A stretch of DNA of 38,002 bases, from the NCBI RefSeq assembly GCF_022690685.1, contig NZ_JALCYY010000049.1:1-38002 (forward strand), in the 5' to 3' direction. Below are positions 1-8,215 of the stretch, in pieces. Origin of the DNA: Anaeromyxobacter terrae (GTDB taxonomy: Bacteria > Myxococcota > Myxococcia > Myxococcales > Anaeromyxobacteraceae). A program made the translations under genes and the position numbers. Under the pieces are notes generated by a model that was not told the DNA's origin, did no database searches, and saw nothing but the letters and a program-made list of their open reading frames with translations. Positions within the stretch are counted from its first letter, which is position 1, and the number at the start of each line of letters is the position of its first letter.

Positions 1-577
1 GACCCGCCGCCGGCGCCGCACGCGCCACCTCTTCCCGCGCGGCGGGCGCGCGGACCCGGCTCTTCGCCGGCGGGGTGGGCTCGGCGCGACGCGGTGGCGG
101 CCTGACCGGGGCCGGTGCCTCCGCGGGCGCCGCCGCGCCGCTCGTCGCGCTCGCCTCGCCGGATGCTGCCGCCGCCGGCGCCGGAGGCGCCTCCGCGTAC
201 TGTCCGTGCCCGAGGAGCTCCTCGCCTTGCCGCTCCGCCGCTGGGCGCAGCGCGAGGAGCCGGTACGAGAGGGCGCCCACCGCGAGGAACAGGGCGGCGA
301 GGGCGGAGGCGGACCAGATCCAGGCCGGCAGGATCCGCACGGGCGCGCGGTCGCGCGCCGCCTCGCGGGCGGCGGCGAGCAGGATCCTCTCGCCGGCCTC
401 GGGCGCGCGCTCCTCCGGGAGCGCTCCCATGATCCGCCGCGTCGCGCGGACGCGCGCGAGCTCCGTGCGGCACTCGGCGCAGGCCGCCGCGTGCGCCTCC
501 ATCTCCCGCGCCTCGCGCGGAGAGAGCTCGCCGTAGGCGTGCTCCAGGAGGCGATCTGCGAAGCGCTCGTGGCTCAT
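1..577 (-). CDS. Zinc-finger anti-sigma factor, membrane-anchored (partial, C-terminus beyond window)
   Basis: 192 residues are visible from the ATG at 577; the frame stays open to base 1, so the C-terminus lies outside the window. The N-terminal cytoplasmic part carries H29-x3-C33-x2-C36, the anti-sigma zinc-finger signature. One membrane segment follows (about residues 84-106), then an Ala/Pro-rich periplasmic part. Proteins of this type hold a partner ECF sigma factor inactive at the inner membrane and release it on an envelope signal. The start codon overlaps the stop of the upstream sigma-factor gene (ATGA, 574-577), which implies translational coupling and a matched pair. The periplasmic part has no domain I recognise, so the signal sensed is unknown. 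Confidence 0.85.
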   Translation of the reverse strand, partial: MSHERFADRLLEHAYGELSPREAREMEAHAAACAECRTELARVRATRRIMGALPEERAPEAGERILLAAAREAARDRAPVRILPAWIWSASALAALFLAVGALSYRLLALRPAAERQGEELLGHGQYAEAPPAPAAAASGEASATSGAAAPAEAPAPVRPPPRRAEPTPPAKSRVRAPAAREEVARAAPAAG

Positions 578-1185
578 CGGGACGCCCCTCCCGCCGCGAC
601 GGGCGCGACGTCGTCGGGGCCGACGCCCGCCGCCGCGAGATCCGCGCGGAGCGCCTCGAGCGCGTAGCGCATGCGGCTCTTCACCGTGTTCTCTGGCGTG
701 CCGGTCACGTCCGCGATCTCCGCGAAGCGCAGGCCTGCATACTCGCGCAGGAGGAACACCTCGCGCTGCTCCGCCGGCAGCGCCGCGAGGGCCGCCTCGA
801 GCTTGGGCCGGAGGAGCGCCGCGTCGGCGACCGCGTCGGGGGGCGGATCGTCCGCGGGGTGCACCGCCGCGCCCGCCGGGCCGGGCGCGTCGAGCGGCTC
901 GGCGCGGCGGAACGCTGCCCTTCGCGCCTCGTCGACCGCGAGGTTCCGAGCGATCGCGTAGAGCCAGGTGCGGAAGCGCGCGCGCTCCTCCCATGTCCGG
1001 GATGCCTTCACCACCTTGAGGAACACCTCCTGACAGAGATCCTCGGCACGCGCGCGGTCGGCCGTGAGGCGCGCCAGGAACGAGAAGACGGGCGTGCGGT
1101 GCCGGCGCACGAGGACCTCGAAGGCCCGCGCGTCGCCTCCACGGAACCGCAGCATGAGTCGCTCGTCGCTCTCGTCCGCCGCCAC
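574..1185 (-). CDS. ECF-family RNA polymerase sigma factor (RpoE-like)
   Basis: About 203 residues from the GTG at 1185. Region 2 covers roughly residues 20-88 and includes DLCQEVFLKVVKA and the RTWLYAIARN block. Region 4 covers about residues 135-182, with LPAEQREVFLLREYAG and the helix-turn-helix ENTVKSRMRYALEAL. No region 3 lies between them, as expected for an ECF sigma factor. The frame is open up to an ATG at 1263. The GTG at 1185 is preferred because a GGAG sits about 5 nt upstream and because a possible -10 element (1242-1247) would put the transcript start downstream of 1263. The gene overlaps the anti-sigma gene by 4 nt. It probably activates its own promoter plus envelope-stress or redox targets, but the regulon cannot be read here. 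Confidence 0.9.
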   Translation of the reverse strand: MAADESDERLMLRFRGGDARAFEVLVRRHRTPVFSFLARLTADRARAEDLCQEVFLKVVKASRTWEERARFRTWLYAIARNLAVDEARRAAFRRAEPLDAPGPAGAAVHPADDPPPDAVADAALLRPKLEAALAALPAEQREVFLLREYAGLRFAEIADVTGTPENTVKSRMRYALEALRADLAAAGVGPDDVAPVAAGGASR

Positions 1186-1241
1186 CAGCGCTCCGGGCCT
1201 CTGGCTCTCGAACGCACGAGCCACCAAAAGGATCTGCGCGG

Positions 1242-1247
1242 ATTGTA
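1242..1247 (-). promoter_or_regulatory. Possible -10 element upstream of the ECF sigma gene
   Basis: Read on the minus strand the hexamer is TACAAT, one base from the TATAAT consensus and unusual in such GC-rich DNA. No convincing TTGACA-like -35 lies 16-18 nt further upstream, so this is only a candidate. If used, transcription would begin near 1235, which favours the GTG at 1185 as the sigma-factor start. Confidence 0.3.
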
Positions 1248-1447
1248 GCCGGCGAGCGAGCACCCGTCGCGTCGGGGGCGCAGCGCGGCCGCATCCCTAG
1301 CGGCGGAGGGGCGTCCGTGAGGCGGCTCCTTCGCCCCGCCCCATCACGGCATCGAGCCGCTGCGGAGGCGGCGGCCGAGGGCCGCCCGCGCGAGGCGCCC
1401 CGGCGCGGCGCTCGCATGGCCACGCGCGGCGCGCTACCACCGGCCGG

Positions 1448-2872
1448 ATGACCTCGCCCGACGCCGTGGTGGTCGGCTCCGGCCCGAACGGCCTCGCCGC
1501 CGCGGTGGCGCTCGGCGAGGCCGGACTGCGCGTACGGGTGCTGGAGCGGAACGCCGAGGTGGGCGGCGGGGCGCGCACGCTGCCGCTCACCCTGCCCGGC
1601 TTCCGCCACGACCACTGCTCCGCGATCCACCCGCTCGCAGCGGGCTCGCCGTTCCTGCGCCGGCTCCCCCTCGCGGCGTACGGGCTCTCCTGGATCGAGC
1701 CCCCCGCCGCGGTCGCGCACCCGTTCGACGACGGCACCGCAGCGCTCCTCTCGCGCTCGTTCGCCGCGACGGGCGGGACGCTCGACGGCCCCGACGCACG
1801 AGCCTGGCGCGCGCTCCTCGAGCCCATCGCAGACGGGTTCGAGGCGCTCGTCGAGGAGACGTTCGGCGGCCTCCTGCACCTCCCTCGCCGACCGCTCCTC
1901 CTCGCGCGCTTCGGCCTGCCGGCGCTCGTCCCGGCCGCCTCGCTCGCCCGCGCGCGCTTCCGGGGGCCGCGGGCGCGCGCGCTCCTCGCCGGCCTCGCCG
2001 CGCACGCGCAGCTCCCGCTGGAGCGCACCCCGAGCGCGGCGTTCGCCCTCGTGCTCGGCGGGGCGGGCCACGCCCTCGGCTGGCCGTTTCCGGCCGGTGG
2101 CGCGCAGGCGATCGCGGACGCGCTCGCCGGGCTCGTCCGGGCGCAGGGCGGCGCGATCGCGACGGGGGAGGAGGTGACCTCCCTCGATGCGCTCCCGCCC
2201 GCGCGCGCGACGCTCCTCGACCTCACCCCGCGCCAGGTGCTCCGCGTCGCCGGCGACCGTCTTCCGCGGCGCTACTCGGCGGCGCTCGCGCGCTTCCGCT
2301 ACGGACCGGGCGCGTTCAAGGTGGACTACGCGCTCGAGGGACCGATCCCCTGGCGCGCGGCGGAGTGCGCGCGGGCGGCGACGGTGCACCTCGGCGGCAC
2401 CCTCGAGGAGATCGCCGCGGCCGAGGCCGCCGTGTGGCGGGGAGAGCTGCCGGCGCGGCCGTTCGTGCTCGTCGCGCAGCACACCCTCTTCGACCCCTCG
2501 CGCGCGCCGATGGGCCGGCACACGGCGTGGGCGTACTGCCACGTCCCGAACGGCTTCGCCGGGAACGCGCTCGCCGGGCTCGAGGCGCAGCTCGAGCGGT
2601 TCGCGCCGGGCTTCAGGGAGCGGGTCCTCGCGCGAGCGGTGCGAGGCCCCGCGGCGCTCGAGGCCGACGACCCGAACCTCGTCGGCGGCGACGTCGGCGC
2701 GGGGGCGAACACGCTCCTGCAGACGATCTTCCGACCCGCCGCGCGGCTCGTTCCCTGGTCCACGCCGGTGCGCGGCCTCTACCTCTGCTCGGCGTCCACG
2801 CCGCCGGGCGGCGGGGTGCACGGGATGTGCGGCTACCACGCGGCGCAGGCGGCGCTGAGGGGGATGCGGTAG
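1448..2872 (+). CDS. FAD-dependent oxidoreductase, phytoene desaturase/CrtI-like
   Basis: 474 residues. The N-terminal FAD-binding fold is clear: VVVGSGPNGLAAAVAL at residues 8-22, Glu33 at the end of the second strand, then the GG-motif region (VGGGARTLPLTLPGF, 38-52). The C-terminus has the final FAD-contact block (GLYLCSASTPPGGGVHGMCG) seen in CrtI/COG1233 proteins. Family members desaturate or isomerise polyenes such as carotenoids, but COG1233 is broad and no other carotenoid gene is in view, so the substrate is unknown. The gene stands alone: the ECF operon upstream runs the other way and a repeat-rich gap follows. The ATG at 1448 precedes the FAD motif by only a few residues, which suits the family. 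Confidence 0.85.
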   Translation: MTSPDAVVVGSGPNGLAAAVALGEAGLRVRVLERNAEVGGGARTLPLTLPGFRHDHCSAIHPLAAGSPFLRRLPLAAYGLSWIEPPAAVAHPFDDGTAALLSRSFAATGGTLDGPDARAWRALLEPIADGFEALVEETFGGLLHLPRRPLLLARFGLPALVPAASLARARFRGPRARALLAGLAAHAQLPLERTPSAAFALVLGGAGHALGWPFPAGGAQAIADALAGLVRAQGGAIATGEEVTSLDALPPARATLLDLTPRQVLRVAGDRLPRRYSAALARFRYGPGAFKVDYALEGPIPWRAAECARAATVHLGGTLEEIAAAEAAVWRGELPARPFVLVAQHTLFDPSRAPMGRHTAWAYCHVPNGFAGNALAGLEAQLERFAPGFRERVLARAVRGPAALEADDPNLVGGDVGAGANTLLQTIFRPAARLVPWSTPVRGLYLCSASTPPGGGVHGMCGYHAAQAALRGMR

Positions 2873-2882
2873 GGGGAGCGTC

Positions 2883-3026
2883 GACCTCGACTCCGACTCC
2901 GACCTCGACCCCGACCTCGACCCCGACCTCGACCCCGACCTCGACCCCGACTCCGACTCTGACTCCGACTCCGACTCCGACCTCGACCTCGACCCCGACC
3001 TCGACACCGACCCCGACCCCGACCGC
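2883..3026. repeat. Degenerate hexanucleotide tandem repeat, 24 copies
   Basis: 24 uninterrupted 6-bp units follow the pattern GAC + NNC, mostly GACCTC, GACCCC or GACTCC, starting 11 bases after the CrtI-like stop codon. The units vary mainly at positions 4 and 5 and the register is never lost. It would encode Thr/Ser-Pro dipeptides on the plus strand and Val-Gly/Val-Glu dipeptides on the minus strand, but no frame through it has a credible start or context. I read it as a noncoding simple repeat. Confidence 0.9.
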
Positions 3027-3302
3027 TACCTGATCAACCGAGCCCATCACCCTCCCCGCCCCCAGCGCGCCGCCCTCCATGGCGGGAGCTCGCGCCCGCA
3101 GGCGGGCCACTGGACGCGGTAGGCACCGCCCCGACCCACGGACCGCAATGCAACGCGGTTGGCCACGGCACCGTCGCCCATGTGCAGCCAGCGCCCGCAG
3201 CCCCGCGTTGCCGGCGGCGTCTGGCGGACGGCACCGCCCCCCGTACCTTGTCCCCGTCCATCGTGGCCCGCCGAGGACGTGAGCTCCCGCCCCAGGCGGC
3301 GC

Positions 3303-3466
3303 GCCACGGTCACGCTCCAGAGGAGCCGCCCGCCACCGTCACGCTCCAGAGGAGCCGCCCGCCACCGTCACGCTCCAGAGGAGCCGCCCGCCACCGTCAC
3401 GCTCCAGAGGAGCCGCCCGCCACCGTCACGCTCCAGAGGAGCCGCCACGGTCACCCTCCAGAGGAG
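3303..3466. repeat. 29-bp direct tandem repeat (minisatellite), five units plus a degenerate sixth
   Basis: The core CACGCTCCAGAGGAGCCGCC begins at 3311, 3340, 3369, 3398 and 3427, exactly 29 bp apart. The remaining 9 bases of the unit are CGCCACCGT. A shortened, diverged sixth unit starts at 3452. Inner units look identical. Because 29 is not a multiple of 3, translation changes frame with every unit, so the array is not a coding repeat. Units abut with no spacers, which rules out CRISPR. It ends about 85 bp beyond the RND permease stop codon. Confidence 0.92.
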
Positions 3467-3550
3467 AGCCGTCCGCCGAGGTCACCTCGAGAGGACCGCC
3501 GGGCGCGCAGTCCCCGCGGTCCGCCTCGGGCGTCCCGAAGAGCCTCACCT

Positions 3551-6500
3551 TCAGTCCAGCTCCCGCCTCACCCCGCCCGCGCGTGCGTGCGGCGACGGCG
3601 CGGGCTCGTGCCCGCCCTCGCCCGCGTGGCCCGGGCGCAGCACCCGCCGGAACATCCGGCGCACCCGCTCGCGGAAGCCGTCCATGATCTCGTAGACGGT
3701 GGGGATGACGAGGAGCGTGAGGACGGTCGAGGTGATGACGCCGCCGATCACCGACCGCCCGAGCGGTGCGCGGAAGTCGCCGCCCTCGCCCAGGCCGAGC
3801 GCCACCGGGATCATGCCGGCGATGATCGCGACGCTCGTCATCATGATGGGCCGCAGGCGGATCCGGCCCGCCTCGACGAGCGCGTCGCGGATCGAGATGC
3901 CTCGCTCCTCGCGCGCCCACTTCGCGAAGTCGATGAGGAGGATCGCGTTCTTCGCGACGATGCCGAAGAGCAGGATGACGCCGATGAGGCTCATGATGTT
4001 GAGCGTGTCGCCGGTGACGAGGAGCGCGCCGACGACGCCGATGAGCGACAGCGGGAGCGACATGAGGATCGCGAGCGGGTCGAGGAACGACCCGAACTGC
4101 AGGACGAGGATGAGGTACATGAGCAGCACCGCGAGGAGCAGCGCGAGGCCCACCCGCGTGAACACCTCGGCCTGGTCCGCGCTCTCGCCGCCCTGCCGGA
4201 GCGTGTAGCCGGGCGGGAGCTTCACCTCCGCGCCGAGCCGCTTCTCGATGTCCTGCACGACCTCGGAGAGCGAGCGTCCCGCGACGTTGCCCTGGATGTT
4301 GATGACGCGCTCGCGGTCGAGGTGCGAGATCTGCGCGGGCCCGAGGCCCTCGCGCACGGTGGCCACCTGGCCGAGCGGCACCACCTGCGGGTTCCCGCCG
4401 CCCTGGCCGTGGAGCACGAGCGGCAGCTGGCGCAGGTCGGAGGCGCGCTCGCGCGCCTCCGGGGCGAGCCGGACCATCACGTCGCGGGTCTCGCCAGTGG
4501 GGTCCACCCAGTCGCCGGAGTCGAGGCCGGCGAAGGCGATCCGGAGCGACTGCGCGATCTGCCCGACCGTGACGCCGAGGTTTCCGGAGAGGCCGCGGTT
4601 CACGGCCACCTCGAGCTCCGGCTTCTGGCCGCGCGTGGAGAGCCCGACGTCCACCGCGCCCGGCACCGACTGCGCCACCGCCTTGACCTTCTCGGCGTAC
4701 TCGGCGAGCACGCGCGAGTCCGGCCCGCGCAGCTCGAGCTGGATCGACTTGAACGCGCCGCCGAAGCCGCTCGTGAACACCGAGATGTCCGCGCCCGCGA
4801 CGCGCGAGAGCTCGCGGCGCAGGATCGCCCCGAGGTGGTCCTGCGAGACGCTGCGGTCCTTCTTCGGCACGAGCCGCACGTAGACGAGCGCCTGATCGAC
4901 GCCCGGGGCCTGCAGGGGGATGGGCGTGCCGATGGAGGAGTAGACGTACTGCACCTCCGGGTGGCGGCGGAGGATCGCGTTCGCCTCCTCGACCTTGGCG
5001 CGCGTGTAGTCGAGCGACGACCCCGGCGGCGTCTGGATGATGAGGTTCACCTCGCTGCGATCCGAGATGGGCACGAAGCCCGCGCCGCCGAACGACGCCT
5101 GCAGGAAGATCGCGCCGAAGAACGAGGCGGTCGCCACCGCGAGCATGATCCAGCGGTGATCGAGGGCCCAGGAGACGACGCCCTTGTAGCGATCCGCCTG
5201 ACGGTCGAACCAGGCGTTGAACGCGCCGAGCACGCGGCCGACCGGGCCGCGCGCCTGGCCCTTCTCGATCTGCGGGTCCGGCCAGTAGGCCGACATCATG
5301 GGGTCGAGCGAGAAGGAGACGAACAGCGAGACGAGCACCGCCGCCGCGATGGTGAGGGCGAACGGCTTGAACCACTGGCCGGCCACCCCGTACATGAACG
5401 CGACCGGGACGAACACCGAGACGATCGAGAAGGTCGTCGCCGCGACCGCGAGGCCGATCTCGTCGGTGCCCTTGAACGAGGCGGTGGTGTGGTCCTCGCC
5501 GAGCTCGATGTGCCGGACGATGTTCTCGCGCACGACGATCGCGTCGTCGATGAGGATGCCGATCGCGAGCGAGAGCCCGAGGAGCGACATGGTGTTGAGC
5601 GTGAAGCCGAACGCCCAGACGCTGATGAACGCGGCCAGCACCGAGACGGGCAGGGCGAGGCCGGTGATGACGGTCGAGCGCCAGGAGTTGAGGAAGAAGA
5701 ACACGACGAGCACGGTGAGGAGCGCGCCCTCGACGAGCGTGGTCTGGACCTCGTTCACCGAGCGCCGCACGCGCTGGCCCGCGTCCTGGACCACCTGGAG
5801 CTTCGCGGCCTTCGGCAGCCGCGCCTGGAGCGCCTTCGCGCGCGCCTTGATCTGGTCGGCGACCGCCGTCGTCGAGTAGCCCTTCGTCTTCAGCACCTCG
5901 AGACCGACCGCCTCCGAGGCGTCGTAGAGCGCGAGCGTGCGCGGCTCCTCCGCGCCGTCCTTCACGGTCGCGACCTGCCCGAGCCGGACCACCTGCCCGC
6001 TCCGCGTGGCGAGCGCGATGGCGGCGAACTCCTCCGGCGTCTGCAGCCGGCCGGTGAGCCGGATCGACTGCTCGCCGAGCTTCGTGTTCACCCGCCCGAC
6101 CGGCGCGGCGAGGTTCTGCGCCTGGAGGGAGGCGACGACGTCGCTCGCCGCGACGCCCGCGGCCGCCATCGCCTGCGGGTTCAGCTCCACGGTGAGCTCG
6201 CGCTTCTGCCCGCCCACGAGCCGGACGTCGGCGACCCCCTGCGCGGCGCGCAGCTCGCGCGAGACGACCTCGTCGGCGAGCCGGGTGAGCGCAGGGACGT
6301 CGATCGAGTCGGAGGTGAGCGTGAGCGAGACGATCGGCTCGTCCGACGGATCGAACCGCGTGATGATCGGCTCCTCCATCTCGAGCGGCAGGTCGGCGCG
6401 CTTCTCGCTGATGGCGTCGCGGATGTCCTGCGTCGCCTCCTGCAGGTTCTTCTCGAAGTCGAAGAAGACGATGAACTGGGCGAGGCCGTCGGTGGCGGAG

Positions 6501-6751
6501 GCGGTGGTCTGCTTCCCGTCGACCCCGCTGATGGAGAAGATCGCGTCCTCGATGGGATCGATGAGCTCGCGCTCCACCGTCTCCGGCGACGCGCCCGGGT
6601 AGACGATCGTGACGGCCACGACCGGCGGCTGCACGTCGGGGAACTCGTCGGTCTTCAGGGCGAGCAGCGCCACGAGCCCGAAGATCACGAGCGCGAGCAT
6701 CACCGTGACGGTGACGATCGGCTTCTTGATCGCGAAGTCGGAGATGAACAT
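3551..6751 (-). CDS. RND efflux pump inner-membrane permease (AcrB/MexB, HAE1-type)
   Basis: 1066 residues, the usual size for a resistance-nodulation-division transporter: 12 membrane segments and two large periplasmic loops. TM4 carries the proton-relay pair D402-D403 (GILIDDAIVVREN) and TM10 carries K934 (GIVAKNAILLIDFAKW). That is the drug-exporting HAE1 pattern rather than the heavy-metal pattern. It should trap substrates in the periplasm or outer leaflet and pass them, driven by protons, to an outer-membrane channel. The ATG at 6751 follows the adaptor gene's TAG with no gap, so the two are one transcription unit. No TolC-like channel gene lies nearby. Substrate specificity cannot be read from sequence. 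Confidence 0.96.
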   Translation of the reverse strand: MFISDFAIKKPIVTVTVMLALVIFGLVALLALKTDEFPDVQPPVVAVTIVYPGASPETVERELIDPIEDAIFSISGVDGKQTTASATDGLAQFIVFFDFEKNLQEATQDIRDAISEKRADLPLEMEEPIITRFDPSDEPIVSLTLTSDSIDVPALTRLADEVVSRELRAAQGVADVRLVGGQKRELTVELNPQAMAAAGVAASDVVASLQAQNLAAPVGRVNTKLGEQSIRLTGRLQTPEEFAAIALATRSGQVVRLGQVATVKDGAEEPRTLALYDASEAVGLEVLKTKGYSTTAVADQIKARAKALQARLPKAAKLQVVQDAGQRVRRSVNEVQTTLVEGALLTVLVVFFFLNSWRSTVITGLALPVSVLAAFISVWAFGFTLNTMSLLGLSLAIGILIDDAIVVRENIVRHIELGEDHTTASFKGTDEIGLAVAATTFSIVSVFVPVAFMYGVAGQWFKPFALTIAAAVLVSLFVSFSLDPMMSAYWPDPQIEKGQARGPVGRVLGAFNAWFDRQADRYKGVVSWALDHRWIMLAVATASFFGAIFLQASFGGAGFVPISDRSEVNLIIQTPPGSSLDYTRAKVEEANAILRRHPEVQYVYSSIGTPIPLQAPGVDQALVYVRLVPKKDRSVSQDHLGAILRRELSRVAGADISVFTSGFGGAFKSIQLELRGPDSRVLAEYAEKVKAVAQSVPGAVDVGLSTRGQKPELEVAVNRGLSGNLGVTVGQIAQSLRIAFAGLDSGDWVDPTGETRDVMVRLAPEARERASDLRQLPLVLHGQGGGNPQVVPLGQVATVREGLGPAQISHLDRERVINIQGNVAGRSLSEVVQDIEKRLGAEVKLPPGYTLRQGGESADQAEVFTRVGLALLLAVLLMYLILVLQFGSFLDPLAILMSLPLSLIGVVGALLVTGDTLNIMSLIGVILLFGIVAKNAILLIDFAKWAREERGISIRDALVEAGRIRLRPIMMTSVAIIAGMIPVALGLGEGGDFRAPLGRSVIGGVITSTVLTLLVIPTVYEIMDGFRERVRRMFRRVLRPGHAGEGGHEPAPSPHARAGGVRRELD

Positions 6752-7957
6752 CTACCGCCCCCCGCCGTCCGACGCCTGCGCGCCGTCCTCCGGCTTCACT
6801 CCCTTCCGCTCCGGGTCTGGCGGCCGCGCCCCGGCGCCGGCGGGCTCCGGCTGCGCCACGCGCACGGGCGTCCCCTCCGGGAGCGTCGCGCGCGCCGAGC
6901 CGAGCACGAGCACGTCCCCTTCCTTCACGCCCGACCGGAAGGCCACCGCGCCGGTCACGTCGTCGCGCAGCGCGACCTCCACCGGGACGCGCTCGACCTT
7001 GCCGCCCGCGACTCGCATCACCGTGGGCGGCTTGCTCGTGTCGTCCACGGCGGTGGCCGGGGCCGCCGGGCCGGTGGCGCTCTCCGCCGCGACGCGTCCG
7101 TGCGCATAGAGCCCCGAGATGAGCCGCTGGTCGTCGTTCTTCACGTCGACGTAGACGCGGACCTGCCCGGTGGCGGGGTCGACGGCGGGGTTCACCCGCT
7201 CGATCTCGCCCTCGAACACCTGGTCGAAGCCGGTGACCGTGAAGTCCACGCGCGCGCCCGGCCGCACCAGGCCGACCTGCGCGGCCGGGACCGAGCCCTC
7301 GAACTGCAGCCGGGCCGGGTCGATGACCGTGAAGAGCGGCGCGCCCGGCGCGACGATGTCGCCGACCGAGACCTGCCGCTCGGACACGACGCCCGCGAAC
7401 GGCGCGCGGACCTGCGACTTCGCCACCTGCTGCTGCGCGGAGACGAGCCGCGCCTGCGCGTCGGCGAGCTGCGCCCGCGCGCCCTCGAGCGTCGCCTCGG
7501 CCTGCTCCGCCTGCTGGACGGCGAGCGCGCCTGCCTCGGCGAGCGTCCGTGCGCGCTTCGCGTTCGCCTCCGCCACGTGCAGCGTGTTCCGCGCGGCGGA
7601 GACGCCCGACTGCGCCGCGACGAGCGCGTCGCGGAGCGCCGTGGCGTCGATGCGCGCCAGCACCTTCCCCTGCGGGACGCGCTCGCCCGCCTCGGCGAGC
7701 ATCTCGAGGACGGTCCCCCCGACCTCCGCGCGCAGGGCGGCGGCGCGCTTGGCGCGCAGCGTGCCGGAGATGTCCGGCCCGGCCTGGAGCGTCCGCTCGG
7801 TCACCGTGGCGACGTTCTCGGGCGCGAGGGTGATCGGCTCCGGCGCGGCTGCCTTCCCGCCCGCTCCGTCACCGCCGCGCCTGCAAGCGCCGAGCGCCAG
7901 GACCGTGAGCGCGATCGCGGCGACGCGCGTCGCCATCCGGTGGGGTCGCCTCGCCAT
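6752..7957 (-). CDS. RND efflux pump periplasmic adaptor lipoprotein (membrane fusion protein)
   Basis: 401 residues from the ATG at 7957, which has AGGGAAGG about 5 nt upstream. The frame stays open far beyond this, but the signal peptide fixes the start: basic N-terminus, hydrophobic stretch, lipobox ending LGAC with acylated Cys25. Next come the first half of a lipoyl/barrel-sandwich domain, a long alpha-helical hairpin (Ala/Gln-rich coiled coil), the second lipoyl half (QVRAPFAGVVSERQVSVGDIV), a beta-barrel and a membrane-proximal domain. It bridges the permease encoded immediately downstream to an outer-membrane channel. A hairpin followed by a T-rich stretch lies in the leader, about 30 nt upstream of the start. 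Confidence 0.95.
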   Translation of the reverse strand: MARRPHRMATRVAAIALTVLALGACRRGGDGAGGKAAAPEPITLAPENVATVTERTLQAGPDISGTLRAKRAAALRAEVGGTVLEMLAEAGERVPQGKVLARIDATALRDALVAAQSGVSAARNTLHVAEANAKRARTLAEAGALAVQQAEQAEATLEGARAQLADAQARLVSAQQQVAKSQVRAPFAGVVSERQVSVGDIVAPGAPLFTVIDPARLQFEGSVPAAQVGLVRPGARVDFTVTGFDQVFEGEIERVNPAVDPATGQVRVYVDVKNDDQRLISGLYAHGRVAAESATGPAAPATAVDDTSKPPTVMRVAGGKVERVPVEVALRDDVTGAVAFRSGVKEGDVLVLGSARATLPEGTPVRVAQPEPAGAGARPPDPERKGVKPEDGAQASDGGGR

Positions 7958-7979
7958 GCGTGCCTTCCCTCTTCGTAGA

Positions 7980-8008
7980 AAAACAAGGTCCGCCCCAGCT
8001 GGCGGACC
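7980..8008 (-). promoter_or_regulatory. Hairpin with T-rich tail in the efflux-operon leader (attenuator or operator candidate)
   Basis: A perfect 8-bp inverted repeat, GGTCCGCC (7987-7994) and GGCGGACC (8001-8008), is separated by 6 nt. Read on the minus strand, toward the adaptor gene, it is followed directly by TTGTTTTTC, so it looks like an intrinsic terminator 22-30 nt before the start codon. No minus-strand gene lies upstream to be terminated. It could be an attenuator of the pump operon, or its symmetry could be the operator of a repressor such as a TetR protein, although no regulator gene is adjacent. Confidence 0.55.
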
Positions 8009-8215
8009 CCTCCTTATGACCGAAATGGGGGCCAAAGCGCGAGCCTGATTGGGGTCAACGATCTTTCGCTCGCGATCTGCGCTCGCGCCACGCGGGGCGC
8101 GGAAGGCCGACACGGATGGTGCGCGCGATGGGGCGTCCCTCCAGTCCCGGCGTCCGGGCGAGCGAGCCGCGCTACGCTCCTCGCACTCTCCGCCAACTCT
8201 GGCCCGAGGTGCGCC

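Larger units (their letters stand above)
2873..3550. other. Repeat-rich intergenic region without a convincing gene
   Basis: This gap between the CrtI-like gene and the RND permease stop is about 680 bp. It holds the hexanucleotide tract (2883-3026), a perfect 11-bp inverted repeat (GGCGGGAGCTC at 3081-3091 and its complement at 3281-3291), and the 29-bp tandem array (about 3303-3466). The open frames crossing it have arbitrary, Arg/Pro/Ala-rich translations typical of shadow frames in GC-rich DNA. I see no gene here. Confidence 0.7.

Noticed and set aside
2613-3110. Minus-strand protein containing Val-Gly/Val-Glu repeats from the hexanucleotide tract
   Set aside because: The frame overlaps the end of the CrtI-like gene antisense and has no credible start or ribosome-binding site; the dipeptides come directly from the simple repeat.
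3303-3466. CRISPR array
   Set aside because: The 29-bp units abut directly with no spacer sequences, and no cas gene is in the window.
3182-7978. A 1598-codon open frame on the plus strand across the efflux genes
   Set aside because: It lies antisense to two clearly conserved RND genes and its translation is Arg/Asp/Glu/His-rich without any domain. In very GC-rich DNA the antisense frame of a real gene seldom meets stop codons.
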